Shown here piece by piece: positions 25,949 to 35,461 of a stretch of DNA of 64,000 bases (position 1 is its first letter; each line of letters opens with the position of its first letter). The stretch is from CAUZIB01 sp963663925 (GTDB lineage Bacteria; Acidobacteriota; Vicinamibacteria; Vicinamibacterales; UBA8438), in the NCBI GenBank assembly GCA_965237405.1, contig OZ250139.1, positions 496,001 to 560,000 on the forward strand, in the 5' to 3' direction. Made by a program: the position numbers and the translations under genes. The notes under the pieces were generated by a model. That model saw nothing but the letters and a program-made list of their open reading frames with translations, ran no database searches and was not told the origin of the DNA.

Positions 25949-28117
25949 TCACGGTCCCGGAACGGCCATTCGATATGGCTTGAACGCAAGATACAGGTTC
26001 GCTCGGGCATCGATGCTCGACGCGAAGGCTTCGCCCTCAGGTTGCGTGCGAGCCAAGGTCGCGGCTTCATTCGCCGCCGATAGCGCGAGTTCGAAGCGAC
26101 CATCCGCTGCATAGGCCGCGGCAAGAATATCCAGAACAACCGCGTTCTTCTCGCCGACGAGCGCCGAGACCCGCTCCGCCAACCTCACCGCCTGCAGACT
26201 ATTACGAAGCTCCTGGACCGGCGCAGTGGCACGGATCCAGGAGAGCCAAAGCAAGCTGGCCGTGAAGTTAGGATCGACAGTCAACGCGCGTTGATAGTGG
26301 TCCACCGCCGACGCATACTGCCGAAGGCCAACCAGCATCCTGCCCATGGTGGTCAGGATTTGGGCATCGTCGGGTTGGAGTGCGAGAGCGGCCTCGTAAT
26401 ACGTTAAGGCTTCTTCGGGATTTCCCTTCTGCTGCAGCAGTCGACCCATGTTGTACTGTGAGTCGACGCTTCTGGGGTCGAACTGGACTGCGAGCCGATA
26501 GTGGGCCTCAGCGTCTATGAGGTTGCCGGAAGCCTCCATCAAGCCACCCAGGTTGTTGTGGGCCCCGGAATGGTTCGGTTTAACCTTGATGGTGCGGCGA
26601 AACGCCGTGGTCGCTTCATCAAGCATGCCATTCGCGACGAAGGCCGAACCGAGGGCGTAGTGAGCCTTGGCATATTCGGGCGCGGCACCCAACGCTTCTT
26701 GGAGCTGTTCGATTGCCAGATCGACTTCGCCAATCTGCATGTATCGGAGTGCTAGACTCGTCATGGCGACGTGGTCGGTCGGGTCCTCCCTGAGCCTGGC
26801 TTGATAGCCGAGAACGTGGTCTCGTGCCTCTTTGATGACAGCGCTGCGCTCAAGAATGGCCAGACTCGCCTCGTCGGCGGTAATGAACTGAAATCGTAAC
26901 TCTGGCCGCTCATCGCTTAATGTTGCCCCGAACCGGACGATACGTGGTGGGTTATTGGGGTTTCTGGGATTGTTGGCAGAGTTGTCGAATGTGAACTGCA
27001 TTGTGACGATGGTGCCCGCCGGTAGGTGCACCGGCTCGACATAGCGGTATTCGTTCAGCCAGTCGAAGTCCCAGTTGTTGATGCGCAGCAAGGTCAGCTC
27101 GCGACCGTCTGGCAAGATCGCAAGGCTCTCGACCTGTTGCCCGAGGTTGTGGGCGAAAGGAGAAACCGCCTGGAGGTCAACCGCTACCGGTAGTCGGAAG
27201 CGGTCCTGAACGGTGTGGCTCGGTTCACCCGCAGGGATATTGATGGTCTGCGCGGTGAGCAGAACCGAAACTGGAGTAAAGATACCCGGCTGATCCGAGA
27301 AATAGAATCCGACCTCCGGTTGGACGGTGGCGGGTTCGGACGCGCGACGCAGGTGCACCCGCAACACGATGTCTGTGCCAGGGTTGAGTGGCCACGCCAT
27401 ACTCGCCGGGGGTGCCACCGCCGATTTGCCCGGTGACCAATCAAGCGCGTGGCCCCTGGGGAAGCCGCCGTGGTCCGTGACCAGTCCGTCGTAGCCCAGA
27501 TCGGGGTCTTCCGCGTCGGCGGCCCGGGCATTCCCGGTGGCGTCCAAGAGAACTTGGGCATGACGGACGATGCCAGGCGTCCGCGGATGAATCTCCACCG
27601 CTCGGATCCACCGACGTTCAGTGAGCAACGTGGGTAGAACGAAGTTCCGGTGAGCATCCGTCGAGCCCGCGTCGAGCGAGTACGGCGCATCGAGGCTAAG
27701 GATGAGGTCGGGCTCACCGAGTTGCCAGCCGGAAGCGAACGTGGGATCGGCCGGCGCCTCAGTGAGGTTACCTTCCGGTGCTCCGCCGTCGGCCCATCGC
27801 TGAAATACTTCGATCTCAACCGTGGTCAGGCCGCGTGAGCCCTGAAAATCCCCGTGACCAGGCGTTGGCTTCCACGGAGGCATGAAGCGACGCGCGGTCA
27901 CGTCGGCTAGCGCTTCGGCTCTTGGTCGGGCATTGTCGTACGCGAGCAGGCTGAACGGTCCAACTGCGTTCGGGCGATGGCACGTCACACAGTGCTTGTA
28001 GAGAATCGGTGCGACATCGCGAGCAAACGTCACGGAGCCTTGAGTGGCTTGTCCGGCCGAGGCTGGGTTGGTGACGGCAATCATGACGATGGCAAGACCC
28101 CTGAACGTGTGTTTCAT
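25949..28117 (-). CDS. Exported cytochrome c / copper-monooxygenase-like / TPR fusion
   Basis: A 722-residue periplasmic protein. It has a signal peptide (GLAIVMIAVTNPASAGQ), then a heme-c region with CVTCHRPNAVGPFSLL (residues about 40-60). The middle resembles the type II copper ascorbate-dependent monooxygenase fold (IHPRTPGIVRHAQVLLD, TDIVLRVHLRRASEP, FAHNLGQQVESLAILPDGRE, WDFDWLNEYRYVEP). From about residue 430 come six or more TPR units (AKAHYALGSAFVANGMLDEA, SGAHNNLGGLMEASGNLIDA). Several His ligands of true copper monooxygenases are replaced (HLRR, HNLG), so metal binding is doubtful. The start at 28117 lies four bases after the aminotransferase stop, implying co-transcription. Confidence 0.8.
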   Translation of the reverse strand: MKHTFRGLAIVMIAVTNPASAGQATQGSVTFARDVAPILYKHCVTCHRPNAVGPFSLLAYDNARPRAEALADVTARRFMPPWKPTPGHGDFQGSRGLTTVEIEVFQRWADGGAPEGNLTEAPADPTFASGWQLGEPDLILSLDAPYSLDAGSTDAHRNFVLPTLLTERRWIRAVEIHPRTPGIVRHAQVLLDATGNARAADAEDPDLGYDGLVTDHGGFPRGHALDWSPGKSAVAPPASMAWPLNPGTDIVLRVHLRRASEPATVQPEVGFYFSDQPGIFTPVSVLLTAQTINIPAGEPSHTVQDRFRLPVAVDLQAVSPFAHNLGQQVESLAILPDGRELTLLRINNWDFDWLNEYRYVEPVHLPAGTIVTMQFTFDNSANNPRNPNNPPRIVRFGATLSDERPELRFQFITADEASLAILERSAVIKEARDHVLGYQARLREDPTDHVAMTSLALRYMQIGEVDLAIEQLQEALGAAPEYAKAHYALGSAFVANGMLDEATTAFRRTIKVKPNHSGAHNNLGGLMEASGNLIDAEAHYRLAVQFDPRSVDSQYNMGRLLQQKGNPEEALTYYEAALALQPDDAQILTTMGRMLVGLRQYASAVDHYQRALTVDPNFTASLLWLSWIRATAPVQELRNSLQAVRLAERVSALVGEKNAVVLDILAAAYAADGRFELALSAANEAATLARTQPEGEAFASSIDARANLYLAFKPYRMAVPGP

Positions 28118-28121
28118 GTCG

Positions 28122-29381
28122 CTACTCTTCGTGCGCCAGCCGTGATCTGATTGCGGCGAGCTTGACGGCAGTCGTGAAGACCGGCATTGCCTGATTGAGC
28201 TCCTCAAGGCTCGGATACGTTGGAGCCAAACGAATGTTGGCGTCGTTCGGGTCGCGTCGATACGGATAGGTTGCCCCAGCCGGGGTGATCTTAACGCCCA
28301 CCTCTCCCGCCAATCGAACAGCATCACGTGCGGTGCCGTTCGGGACATCAACTGAGATGAAATACCCGCCACGCGGACGCGTCCACGTTGCGATCCCATT
28401 AAGCTCCGCGTCGAGATGACGTAAGACCGCCTCGAACTTGGGACACGCAATTGCGGCGTGGCGCTGCATGTGTACCTTGATGCCGTTGAGATCGCGAAGA
28501 AATCGGACGTGCTTCAGGTGGTTCACCTTGTCCGGACCGATCGTTTGCACTTCCAGATTTTTCTTGAACTCTCTGAGGTTAGCGGGTGACGACGCGATGA
28601 ACGAGATACCCGATCCGGCCCGCGTGATCTTTGAGGTCGAGCCGAAGATCACAACACTGTCAGTCGTTCCGGTTTTCCGGCAGCAATCCATGAGGTTGGT
28701 CAGCTTGGTCGGGTCGGCGTAGAGATCGTGCACCGCGTACGCGTTGTCCCACATGATCCGGAACCCCGGCCCTGCGATGGTGGCGAGCCGCGAAAACCGT
28801 TGAACCACCGTGTCGGAAAAGGTGTGGCCGGTAGGGTTCTGGTACTTTGGCACGCACCAGATTCCCTTGATCAGCGGGTCAGCTGTGACCAGCCGTTCTA
28901 CCTCGTCCATGTCTGGCCCGTCCGGGCGCATGTCGACGTTGACCGCCTCAAACCCGAGATCCTCGGTGACGGTGAAATGCCGGTCGTAGCCGGGGACAAC
29001 ACAGAGGAACTTCAGCTGGCCGGTTTCGTGCTGCCAGGCGCTATCTGGTCCCAGCGGTCCGTGCAGCAGCGCACTGGCAAGATACTGATACATGAAGGTA
29101 AGGCTCGCGTTCCCACCCGCCAGCACCTCTTCCTCTCGGACGCCGAGCAGCTGCGCGCCAAGCCGTCGTGCTTCGGGAAGACCCTCGAGCACACCGTAGT
29201 TGCGCACGTCAGTTCCATCGTCGGCGTGAAACGCACCATTGAGAACGGTTTCCATCGCGTCCGATAAAGCGAGCTGCTCTGGGCTCGGCTTTCCACGGGT
29301 AAGGTCGAGCTGTAGTCCTGCTTGCCGATGCGTAGCGTATTCGGCCTCGAGCCGTTGTTCTTGGGTGATGAGGTCGTCCAT
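28122..29381 (-). CDS. Type Ic aspartate aminotransferase-like PLP enzyme
   Basis: A 419-residue fold-type I aminotransferase of the PF12897 group, known from the Corynebacterium AspT structure. Blocks are LDLTRGKPSPEQLALSDAM, GLPEARRLGAQLLGVREEEV, GIWCVPKYQNPTGHTFS, IMWDNAYAVHDLY and the PLP-lysine region FGSTSKITRAGSGISF; the C-terminal substrate Arg lies in ANIRLAPTYPS. It likely interconverts aspartate and oxaloacetate. The start at 29381 lies just downstream of a perfect TATAAT, which makes the ATG at 29444 unlikely. First gene of a unit with the cytochrome/TPR fusion. Confidence 0.87.
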   Translation of the reverse strand: MDDLITQEQRLEAEYATHRQAGLQLDLTRGKPSPEQLALSDAMETVLNGAFHADDGTDVRNYGVLEGLPEARRLGAQLLGVREEEVLAGGNASLTFMYQYLASALLHGPLGPDSAWQHETGQLKFLCVVPGYDRHFTVTEDLGFEAVNVDMRPDGPDMDEVERLVTADPLIKGIWCVPKYQNPTGHTFSDTVVQRFSRLATIAGPGFRIMWDNAYAVHDLYADPTKLTNLMDCCRKTGTTDSVVIFGSTSKITRAGSGISFIASSPANLREFKKNLEVQTIGPDKVNHLKHVRFLRDLNGIKVHMQRHAAIACPKFEAVLRHLDAELNGIATWTRPRGGYFISVDVPNGTARDAVRLAGEVGVKITPAGATYPYRRDPNDANIRLAPTYPSLEELNQAMPVFTTAVKLAAIRSRLAHEE

Positions 29382-29405
29382 GGTCAGCGTGCCCAAAGTG
29401 ATTCC

Positions 29406-29411
29406 ATTATA
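29406..29411 (-). promoter_or_regulatory. -10 box of the aspartate aminotransferase gene
   Basis: The minus strand has TATAAT (CCCTATAATGG) 25 bases before the chosen start codon. No good -35 box is seen at 17 bases. Transcription would begin near 29399, giving a leader of about 18 bases. The predicted leader lies inside the longer ORF, which supports the shorter protein. Confidence 0.5.
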
Positions 29412-29448
29412 GGGTGAGGGATCGTCCACACTACAATCCGACATCGTG

Positions 29449-29823
29449 ATGACTGACGCGTACGAGCTTCGGAAGGTGTATGTCGCGAGAGGGCCGGGTG
29501 ATGCGCAGGTCCTTCGCGGTTTGCTCGAGGCTGCTGGTATCCGATCGGTCGTTCGAGGGGACGACTTCATGCCTCTTCAAGGTGGCTCGTTGCTCCACAT
29601 GGAAATCCGCCCGTCCGTTTGGGTTCTGACCGACGATCAGTTTGCCGAGGCCGTCGCTATTGTCGCGGACTACGACGAATTGACGGCCCAGCCGGGCACC
29701 TCCGCCGAAGGGGTATGGACCTGCGCCGGGTGTGGCGAGTCGATCGAAAGCGCGTTTACCGAATGCTGGCAGTGTAGACGAATGCGTCCCTCGAGCTCCA
29801 CTGAGCAAGAGGGGCGCGACTGA
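29449..29823 (+). CDS. DUF2007-type protein with C-terminal zinc ribbon
   Basis: A 124-residue soluble protein. The N-terminal half (LRKVYVARGPGDAQVLRGLL, then EAAGIRSVVRGDD and SVWVLTDDQFAEAVAIVADY) matches the DUF2007 'putative signal transducing protein' domain. The C-terminal half contains CAGCGESIESAFTECWQCRR, two CxxC knuckles expected to bind one zinc. Members are thought to be small regulatory or binding proteins, but no function is proven. Divergent from the aminotransferase. GTG at 29446 directly precedes the ATG. Confidence 0.8.
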   Translation: MTDAYELRKVYVARGPGDAQVLRGLLEAAGIRSVVRGDDFMPLQGGSLLHMEIRPSVWVLTDDQFAEAVAIVADYDELTAQPGTSAEGVWTCAGCGESIESAFTECWQCRRMRPSSSTEQEGRD

Positions 29824-29844
29824 AAAGGTTTAGCGGGGGATCAT

Positions 29845-31183
29845 TCACCCTTCGAATATTACCTTTTCCCCGACGACGATCAGTGCCTCGAACTCGGTCG
29901 GCACGTAGTTGGGATACTGGATCTCGATCCGGTACGTTCCTTCTTCGAGGCGTAGTTGCTGCGCGAAGTCATCAAAGTGGTCGACGAGGCCGACGTAGTA
30001 CCCGTCGACGAATACCTGCGCATCGCGCGGCTTGACCTTGAGTCTCAGGAACCCGGTGTACGGATCACTGTAGCGGTTGCCATGCCCATGGCCGTAGTCG
30101 GTGTGCCCGTAACTGTATCCATAATGTGTACGGGTAGGCGGCGTAATCTGAGTAGCCGGAATGGTCGTATACCGTAGGGTAGCCTAGCCCCACCCTAACG
30201 TTTAATCCGTAACCGGAAAAGTAGAAGAACGAACCGTAGATCTTCGGCCGAAAATATCGCGGATACCTGACGTGCGTGCGGTGGCTGTACATGCGATAAA
30301 TGGGCCTGTGCCCGTAGTAGGAAGCAGAAGCGTGGCGCGCGTGTCCTCCACTATAAAGATAGCGGCAGCCGTGGTCGCGACCGGACCAGTCCCACCCTCG
30401 ATACTGACAACCTCCAACGTAGTGGTTACCACTGGCGTCTCCATGCCAAGACGATGCGACGAGCGGGCGCCGAACAGCCCTACCGGTGACGTTCAATGGA
30501 CCGTCGGGTCGTCGGTTACGTGGCGTGGCTCTACCAGACGATGCTGCGACATCTCCGGCCTCGATCGTGCCGGTGCTCGGTCCGATGGGGCTCCCGGTGC
30601 GTTGGGTGGCCCAACTTCTTGGTGTGTTCGAACCGATCTGGCGCGTTCCATCGACCTCGACGATACGACGTGGCCTATTGCTGAGTACTGTTCCTGGCAC
30701 TCCAGTAGTGGTTGGACGTTTGCCAGTTCGCGGCTGTGCCCGCTTGGTAATCCAACTCGATTTTCCCGGACTCGTCCGCGCCAAGCCGCGTGACCCGGGT
30801 TCGGTGCGTTGGCGTCCTGAGAGGCCACTTGCCCCGCTCGGGCTCGGCGCTGGGCCTCCGGGCTTCGGCCGGACGCGGCGGGTCGGCTCTTGCGGCCCTT
30901 GCGGAGCCGTTCGCCTTGATCCTGGCATTACCCAACTGTTCGGGACCGTGGGCGCTCGACGTTTCACCTGACCCGATCGGTTACTGGGGGCAGCCCTCGA
31001 CGGACCTGGCGAGCGTCGGCGAACCGCCTGCCCTCTCGGCGCTGAAGGACGAGACGTCGGTGTCCCCATGGTCTGACCGCCACCCCGTGCCCGGGCGTGC
31101 TGCGCCTCGGCGCCAGCCATGTAGGGAGCTGCTACGAAGATCATTAACCCGACGATCGTTGCGACTTGAGCAAAACGCGTCAT
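29845..31183 (-). pseudogene. PEGA-domain exported protein, frameshifted before the PEGA domain
   Basis: The first frame (start 31183) gives a signal peptide (VGLMIFVAAPYMAGAEAQ), a long Pro/Arg/Ser/Thr low-complexity region, and a Tyr/Gly-rich stretch (FYFSGYGLNVRVGLGYP). Near 30121-30127 the sense shifts: the original frame ends in nonsense (LWIQLRAHRL). The next frame reads YGYSYGHTDYGHG, then SDPYTGFLRLKVKPRDAQVF, VDGYYVGLVDHFDDFAQQL, and a proper PEGA end at the TGA 29845-29847. The total of 1339 nt is one base over a multiple of three. PEGA domains are envelope-associated beta-domains. Either decay or an assembly indel. Confidence 0.72.
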
Positions 31184-31545
31184 ATCAGTACTTGCTTGCA
31201 GCAGATAGCTGGCACTGCATTAAATAGCACGTATCATGCCACTGGTTAATATCTACAAGTCATTGTAAATAAGACATATAAATCGAATGGAAATGGTCCG
31301 ACTGTCTCTTTTTTGGGTCATCTTGTCCGATTCTGTATACGGACCTTTGCGTTCTCCCTGCGAGCCTACCCGGCGGTTCAGATTTACCCAGCGATCAGAT
31401 TCGAGCTCTGGAGCTTAGCTAGCCCAACGGAGCTTATCCCGAGCAGGTCACCACCGGTCGCGCCGACTGTGTGGGTCGCCAGTCCGAAACAGAGACCGAG
31501 TCCGGTAGAATTCGCCCAGCCGGTTAGTTGGTGGGGGAAAGGTAT
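31184..31545. other. Intergenic region upstream of the M16 protease genes
   Basis: No gene is recognised. The first 130 bases are AT-rich and probably contain the promoter of the leftward PEGA gene. The part nearest 31545 should hold the promoter of the protease pair, but no clear -35/-10 pair stands out. A plus-strand frame of 78 codons (31313-31549) has no family resemblance. Confidence 0.35.
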
Positions 31546-32901
31546 ATGAAGAGATGGTGGCATTCGAAATGGTGGTTTTCGGTGGGGGCGATTGTTGCCG
31601 TCGCGACGGTGGTGTCTACGCAGGAACCTGACGATGTCTTCCCGTTCCCGGTCTCGGTTTTTGAGCTCGACAACGGACTGAAGGTTGTTGGCGTTGCCTA
31701 CGACAGCCCCGGCATCGTCGCGTACTACACGATCGTCAGGACTGGGTCGCGGAACGAGGTCGAAGACGGGTTTTCAGGATACGCCCATTTCTTCGAGCAC
31801 ATGATGTTTCGAGGGACCGAGAAATACCCGACCAAAGCCTATAACGCCGTGATCAAGCAGATGGGCGCTGATTCCAACGCGTTTACGACCGACGACTGGA
31901 CGGCGTATCACATCGTCGCGAGTTCGGTTGCGTTGGAGACGATCATCGATATCGAGTCGGACCGGTTTCTCAACCTTCGATACTCCGAGGACGACTTTCG
32001 TACCGAGGCCGGTTCGATTTTGGGCGAGTACAACCTTAACTTCTCAAATCCGGTCTCGCTGCTCCGTGAGAGATTGCACGATCGAGCGTTCATGCTACAC
32101 CCCTACGGGCACACCACCATCGGCCTGCTCGAAGACATCCGGGACATGTCCAACCACTATCAGTACAGCCTAGATTTCTACGACCGCTATTACCGACCGA
32201 ACAACTCAATCATCGTGGTGGTCGGCGACTTCGACCAAACGGGACTAGAGCATCTCATCGACCAGTACTACAGTGGTTGGCAGCGTGGAGACTTCCAGCC
32301 TCAAATCCCCGTCGAGCCGCCGCAGACCCGTGAGCGGACCGCGGCGGTCACCTGGCCTAATCCGACACTGCCATTCCTAATGGTTGCATACAAGGCACCG
32401 GCCTTTTCTGATCAGGTCATCGACATGCCGGCGCTCGACGTGCTGTCGCAGTTGCTGTTCTCCGAAACCTCACCACTGTTCCGGAAGCTCTATCTGGAGG
32501 ACCAGGTCGTCGACGTCCTCAGCGGCGGAGCGGTCGACCATCGCGACGCGCCGCTCTTTACGATCATCGCTCGCATTACCGATCCGGTGCGCCTGGAGTA
32601 CGTCCGTGATGCTATCTTCGCAGAGATCGAACGGATGAAAGTCGAGACCGTCGATCCTCAGGTGCTGGCAGATACAAAGTCGCACATGCGCTATGCCTTC
32701 TCCATGGGGCTGGACAACCCAGCCAGCGTCGCTGAGACGATGGGGCACTACCTCCAACTTACGGAGGATCCTGAAACGGTGAATCGCGTGTATCGCCTCT
32801 ATGACAGTGTGTCCGTGGAGGACATCAGGCGAATCGTGACGGTCTACTTCTCAGACACTCAGCGCACGGTGGTGAGTCTGACTCAGGAGGAACAGCCATG
32901 A
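31546..32901 (+). CDS. M16 zinc metallopeptidase, catalytic partner
   Basis: A 451-residue exported pitrilysin/insulinase-family protease. After a hydrophobic N-terminus (WWFSVGAIVAVATVVSTQ) comes the inverted zinc motif HFFEH: H81, E84, H85. The third ligand E161 (SILGEYNLNF) is at the usual spacing. Two M16 half-domains follow. It overlaps the next gene by four bases (ATGA), and that gene codes for an M16 protein lacking the zinc motif, so the two form the usual active/inactive heterodimer, here in the periplasm. ATG 31546 is preferred over 31528. Confidence 0.92.
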   Translation: MKRWWHSKWWFSVGAIVAVATVVSTQEPDDVFPFPVSVFELDNGLKVVGVAYDSPGIVAYYTIVRTGSRNEVEDGFSGYAHFFEHMMFRGTEKYPTKAYNAVIKQMGADSNAFTTDDWTAYHIVASSVALETIIDIESDRFLNLRYSEDDFRTEAGSILGEYNLNFSNPVSLLRERLHDRAFMLHPYGHTTIGLLEDIRDMSNHYQYSLDFYDRYYRPNNSIIVVVGDFDQTGLEHLIDQYYSGWQRGDFQPQIPVEPPQTRERTAAVTWPNPTLPFLMVAYKAPAFSDQVIDMPALDVLSQLLFSETSPLFRKLYLEDQVVDVLSGGAVDHRDAPLFTIIARITDPVRLEYVRDAIFAEIERMKVETVDPQVLADTKSHMRYAFSMGLDNPASVAETMGHYLQLTEDPETVNRVYRLYDSVSVEDIRRIVTVYFSDTQRTVVSLTQEEQP

Positions 32902-34427
32902 TTGGGTTACCGTGGCGGGCGATCGCGATCGGCGTGGTATGCGGACTAGTCGTCGCGTGCACGGCGGTCGAGCCAGTCCGAATGGACTCAGAGACGAGTA
33001 TTGGTCGACCGATACCGGCGTCACCGCTGGTCACGATTCGCATCACGTTTCGGACCGGGTCGATCGACGATCCCACTGGGAAGAATGGTCTCAATGCCGT
33101 GACGGCGATGATGCTCGGGCGCGGCGGAACGCAGTCGATGACGTTCCAGGAGTTGGTCGCCACGCTCTACCCATGGTCGGCATCGATTCGTACCCTGGCA
33201 GACAAGGAAGTGACGACGGTCGTGGGTGAGGTGCACCGCGACCACCTTGAGTCGTTTTACGCGATCCTGAGAGACCTAGTGTTGTTGCCCCGCTTTGATC
33301 CGGCGGACTTTAAACGCAACCGAGACTTCCTCACCAACGCGGTCGTGTCGACCCTACGCGGTAACGACGACGAAGAGCTCGGAAAAGAGGCGTTGAATTC
33401 GCTGATGTACGCAGGACATCCGTACGGTTCGCCCACGATCGGCACAGAGCGTGGATTGGCCGCAGTGACGCTTGACGATGTTCGCGCGTTTTACACTTCC
33501 CACTACACCCGAGAAAACTTCGTGCTGGGTGTTACTGGTGGCTATCCAGCGGGCTTCGTGGCCAGGGTTGAGCAAGACCTGACTACGGGGTTGGGGTCTG
33601 ACGCTACTGATCCGGCATCGCTGCCCCAGCCACGCCAGCTCGATCGGATCGAGCTGCTATTGGTTGAGAAACAGGCGATTGCGACGACGATTTCCGTCGG
33701 GTTCCCAATTGACGTGACCCGTGCCGACGACGACTTCTATGCTCTGCTAGTCGCCAACTCCTTTTTCGGGGAGCACCGGACCTTCAACGGATTGCTCATG
33801 AATAAGATGCGGGGCGATCGTGGGCTCAACTACGGTGACTACGCGTACATCGAAAGTTTTATCCAGGATGGGGGATCCAGGTTTCCGCTTCCAAATATCC
33901 CGCGGCGGCAGCAGTTCTTCAGCATTTGGATTAGGCCCGTTCCCCATCACAATGCGCACTTTGCGCTGCGCCAGGCATTGCGAGAATTGGAGCTGCTCGT
34001 CGCAAACGGTCTCTCACCGGAGGCGTTCGAAGCGACGCGTGATTTTTTGTTGAACTACTCGAAGCTCTACGTGCAGACGGCCAGCCGCCGACTCGGGTAC
34101 GAAATGGACTCGCGTTTTTACGGCACGCGGTTCTTTGTCGACGAGATCCAGGAACGGTTGCCCACACTCACCGTTGACGATGTTAATCAAGCCGTCCGCC
34201 GGCACCTGCAGTATGAGGACCTCGCGGTCGCGATCGTTACGACCGATGCCGATGGATTTCGCGATCGGCTGCTCAGTAACGCGTTGTCGATGCCTACGTA
34301 CAACACTGAGGTGACCGAACCCGTTCTAAGTGAGGATGCCATGATCGTCCAGTATGCGCTCGATATCAACCCGGACCAGGTTCGGATCGTCCCGGTCGAG
34401 GAGATGTTTCGGGAGGCGAGGGACTAG
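32898..34427 (+). CDS. M16 family lipoprotein, non-catalytic partner
   Basis: A 509-residue protein with lipobox VCGLVVACTA (Cys about residue 21), so membrane-anchored. The M16 fold is recognisable from the start (PLVTIRITFRTGSIDDPTGK, GLNAVTAMMLGRGG) and later YAGHPYGSPTIGTERGLAAV and FVLGVTGGYP. At the place of HxxEH it has GLNAVTAMML, so zinc cannot be bound; the arginine/tyrosine-type substrate-binding region near the C-terminus seems kept (NKMRGDRGLNYGDYAYIES). Translationally coupled to the catalytic partner through ATGA. Confidence 0.92.
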   Translation: MIGLPWRAIAIGVVCGLVVACTAVEPVRMDSETSIGRPIPASPLVTIRITFRTGSIDDPTGKNGLNAVTAMMLGRGGTQSMTFQELVATLYPWSASIRTLADKEVTTVVGEVHRDHLESFYAILRDLVLLPRFDPADFKRNRDFLTNAVVSTLRGNDDEELGKEALNSLMYAGHPYGSPTIGTERGLAAVTLDDVRAFYTSHYTRENFVLGVTGGYPAGFVARVEQDLTTGLGSDATDPASLPQPRQLDRIELLLVEKQAIATTISVGFPIDVTRADDDFYALLVANSFFGEHRTFNGLLMNKMRGDRGLNYGDYAYIESFIQDGGSRFPLPNIPRRQQFFSIWIRPVPHHNAHFALRQALRELELLVANGLSPEAFEATRDFLLNYSKLYVQTASRRLGYEMDSRFYGTRFFVDEIQERLPTLTVDDVNQAVRRHLQYEDLAVAIVTTDADGFRDRLLSNALSMPTYNTEVTEPVLSEDAMIVQYALDINPDQVRIVPVEEMFREARD

Positions 34428-34517
34428 AAGGAGGTAGAAGCTAGGGGATAGAAGAAACAGGGTGGTTTTCGGTATTTCTAGGTGTTGTCCACAGGGCTTT
34501 CGGCCCCCGCTGACTTC
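34428..34517. repeat. Purine-rich/pyrimidine-rich inverted stretch between convergent genes
   Basis: The strand changes from GACTAGAAGGAGGTAGAAG near 34421 to CTTCCTACTTTCTCACTTCTA near 34513, roughly the same purine-rich unit in opposite orientation. It lies between the ends of the M16 lipoprotein gene and larE. It may act as a bidirectional transcription stop. Confidence 0.35.
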
Positions 34518-35372
34518 CTACTTTCTCACTTCTAACTCTAGTCTCTCATTCATCCTCCCCTGTTGATACCCTCGCAAATCCACCTCGACTTGCTCAAACC
34601 CCGCCTGGTGGAAGTGTCGTTCGACTTCGGTGAAGATGGGCGGACTCTGCAGCCGAGGGATATCGTCAGGATCGACTTCCACCCTCGCGATGGTGCCGTA
34701 GTACCGCACCCGACAGACCTTGAAGCCTAAGCCCTTAAGTACGCGCTCACAGTCTGCCACCTGGGTGAGGCGTTCGGGCGTGACTGACGTTCCGTACGGA
34801 AATCGGCTCGACAGGCAGGCCAGCGCCGGTTTATTCCAGATCGGCAGGCCAAGTCCGCGGGCCGCCTCGCGGATGTCGGATTTGGTGAACCCAAGCTCGT
34901 CAAGCGGTGACCGCACGCCTTGCTCCCGAGCTGCCTGGCGCCCTGGTCGATGGTCGCTTCGGTCGTCGACGTTAGAACCGTCGAGAACGTGCGATACGTT
35001 GAGGCGCCGGGCTTCGCTGACCGCTTTCTCGTAGACCTCGGTCTTGCAGAAGTAGCAGCGGTTGACCGGGTTAGCGGCGTAGCGTGGATCGTCGACTTCG
35101 TAGGTTTCAACCAGCACGTGCCGCACGCCGAGCTGCGCGGCAAGTGCGCGAGCTGCGGCGCCTTCTTCGGCTGCTAGGCTTGGCGAGACTGCCGTCAGAG
35201 CAACCGCTCCTTCGCCCAGTACCGACGCGGCTTCGGCGAGGAGGTAGCTCGAGTCAACGCCGCCCGAGAAGCAGATGACGGCGTCGTTGAGCCCGTCGAG
35301 CCACGCGCGCAGCTGGCTGACCTTGGTAGCAAGTGAGCGAGCCGCTTCCTGCGCGCGTGTGGAAACCGACAT
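34518..35372 (-). CDS. larE: ATP-dependent sulfur transferase of the LarE type
   Basis: A 284-residue PP-loop enzyme. LarE adenylates and then supplies sulfur from its own cysteine or an iron-sulfur cluster to pyridinium carboxylate during synthesis of the nickel-pincer (NPN) cofactor of lactate racemase. The PP-loop SGGVDS is at residues 36-41, CYFCK near 105, and the conserved region NKPALACLSSRFPYG carries the expected sulfur-donating Cys. The additional Cys pair fits the cluster-type LarE. No larB, larC or larA is in the window, so the cofactor role is inferred. The gene upstream in the same direction is split by an IS element. Confidence 0.85.
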   Translation of the reverse strand: MSVSTRAQEAARSLATKVSQLRAWLDGLNDAVICFSGGVDSSYLLAEAASVLGEGAVALTAVSPSLAAEEGAAARALAAQLGVRHVLVETYEVDDPRYAANPVNRCYFCKTEVYEKAVSEARRLNVSHVLDGSNVDDRSDHRPGRQAAREQGVRSPLDELGFTKSDIREAARGLGLPIWNKPALACLSSRFPYGTSVTPERLTQVADCERVLKGLGFKVCRVRYYGTIARVEVDPDDIPRLQSPPIFTEVERHFHQAGFEQVEVDLRGYQQGRMNERLELEVRK

Positions 35373-35461
35373 AATGGCTAGACGTACTTCAGCACAGTGC
35401 TACCGCACCGTCAATCGATTCTCCATGCTCGAGTTTTCTGACGCCACGATTTTCGTGCTAG

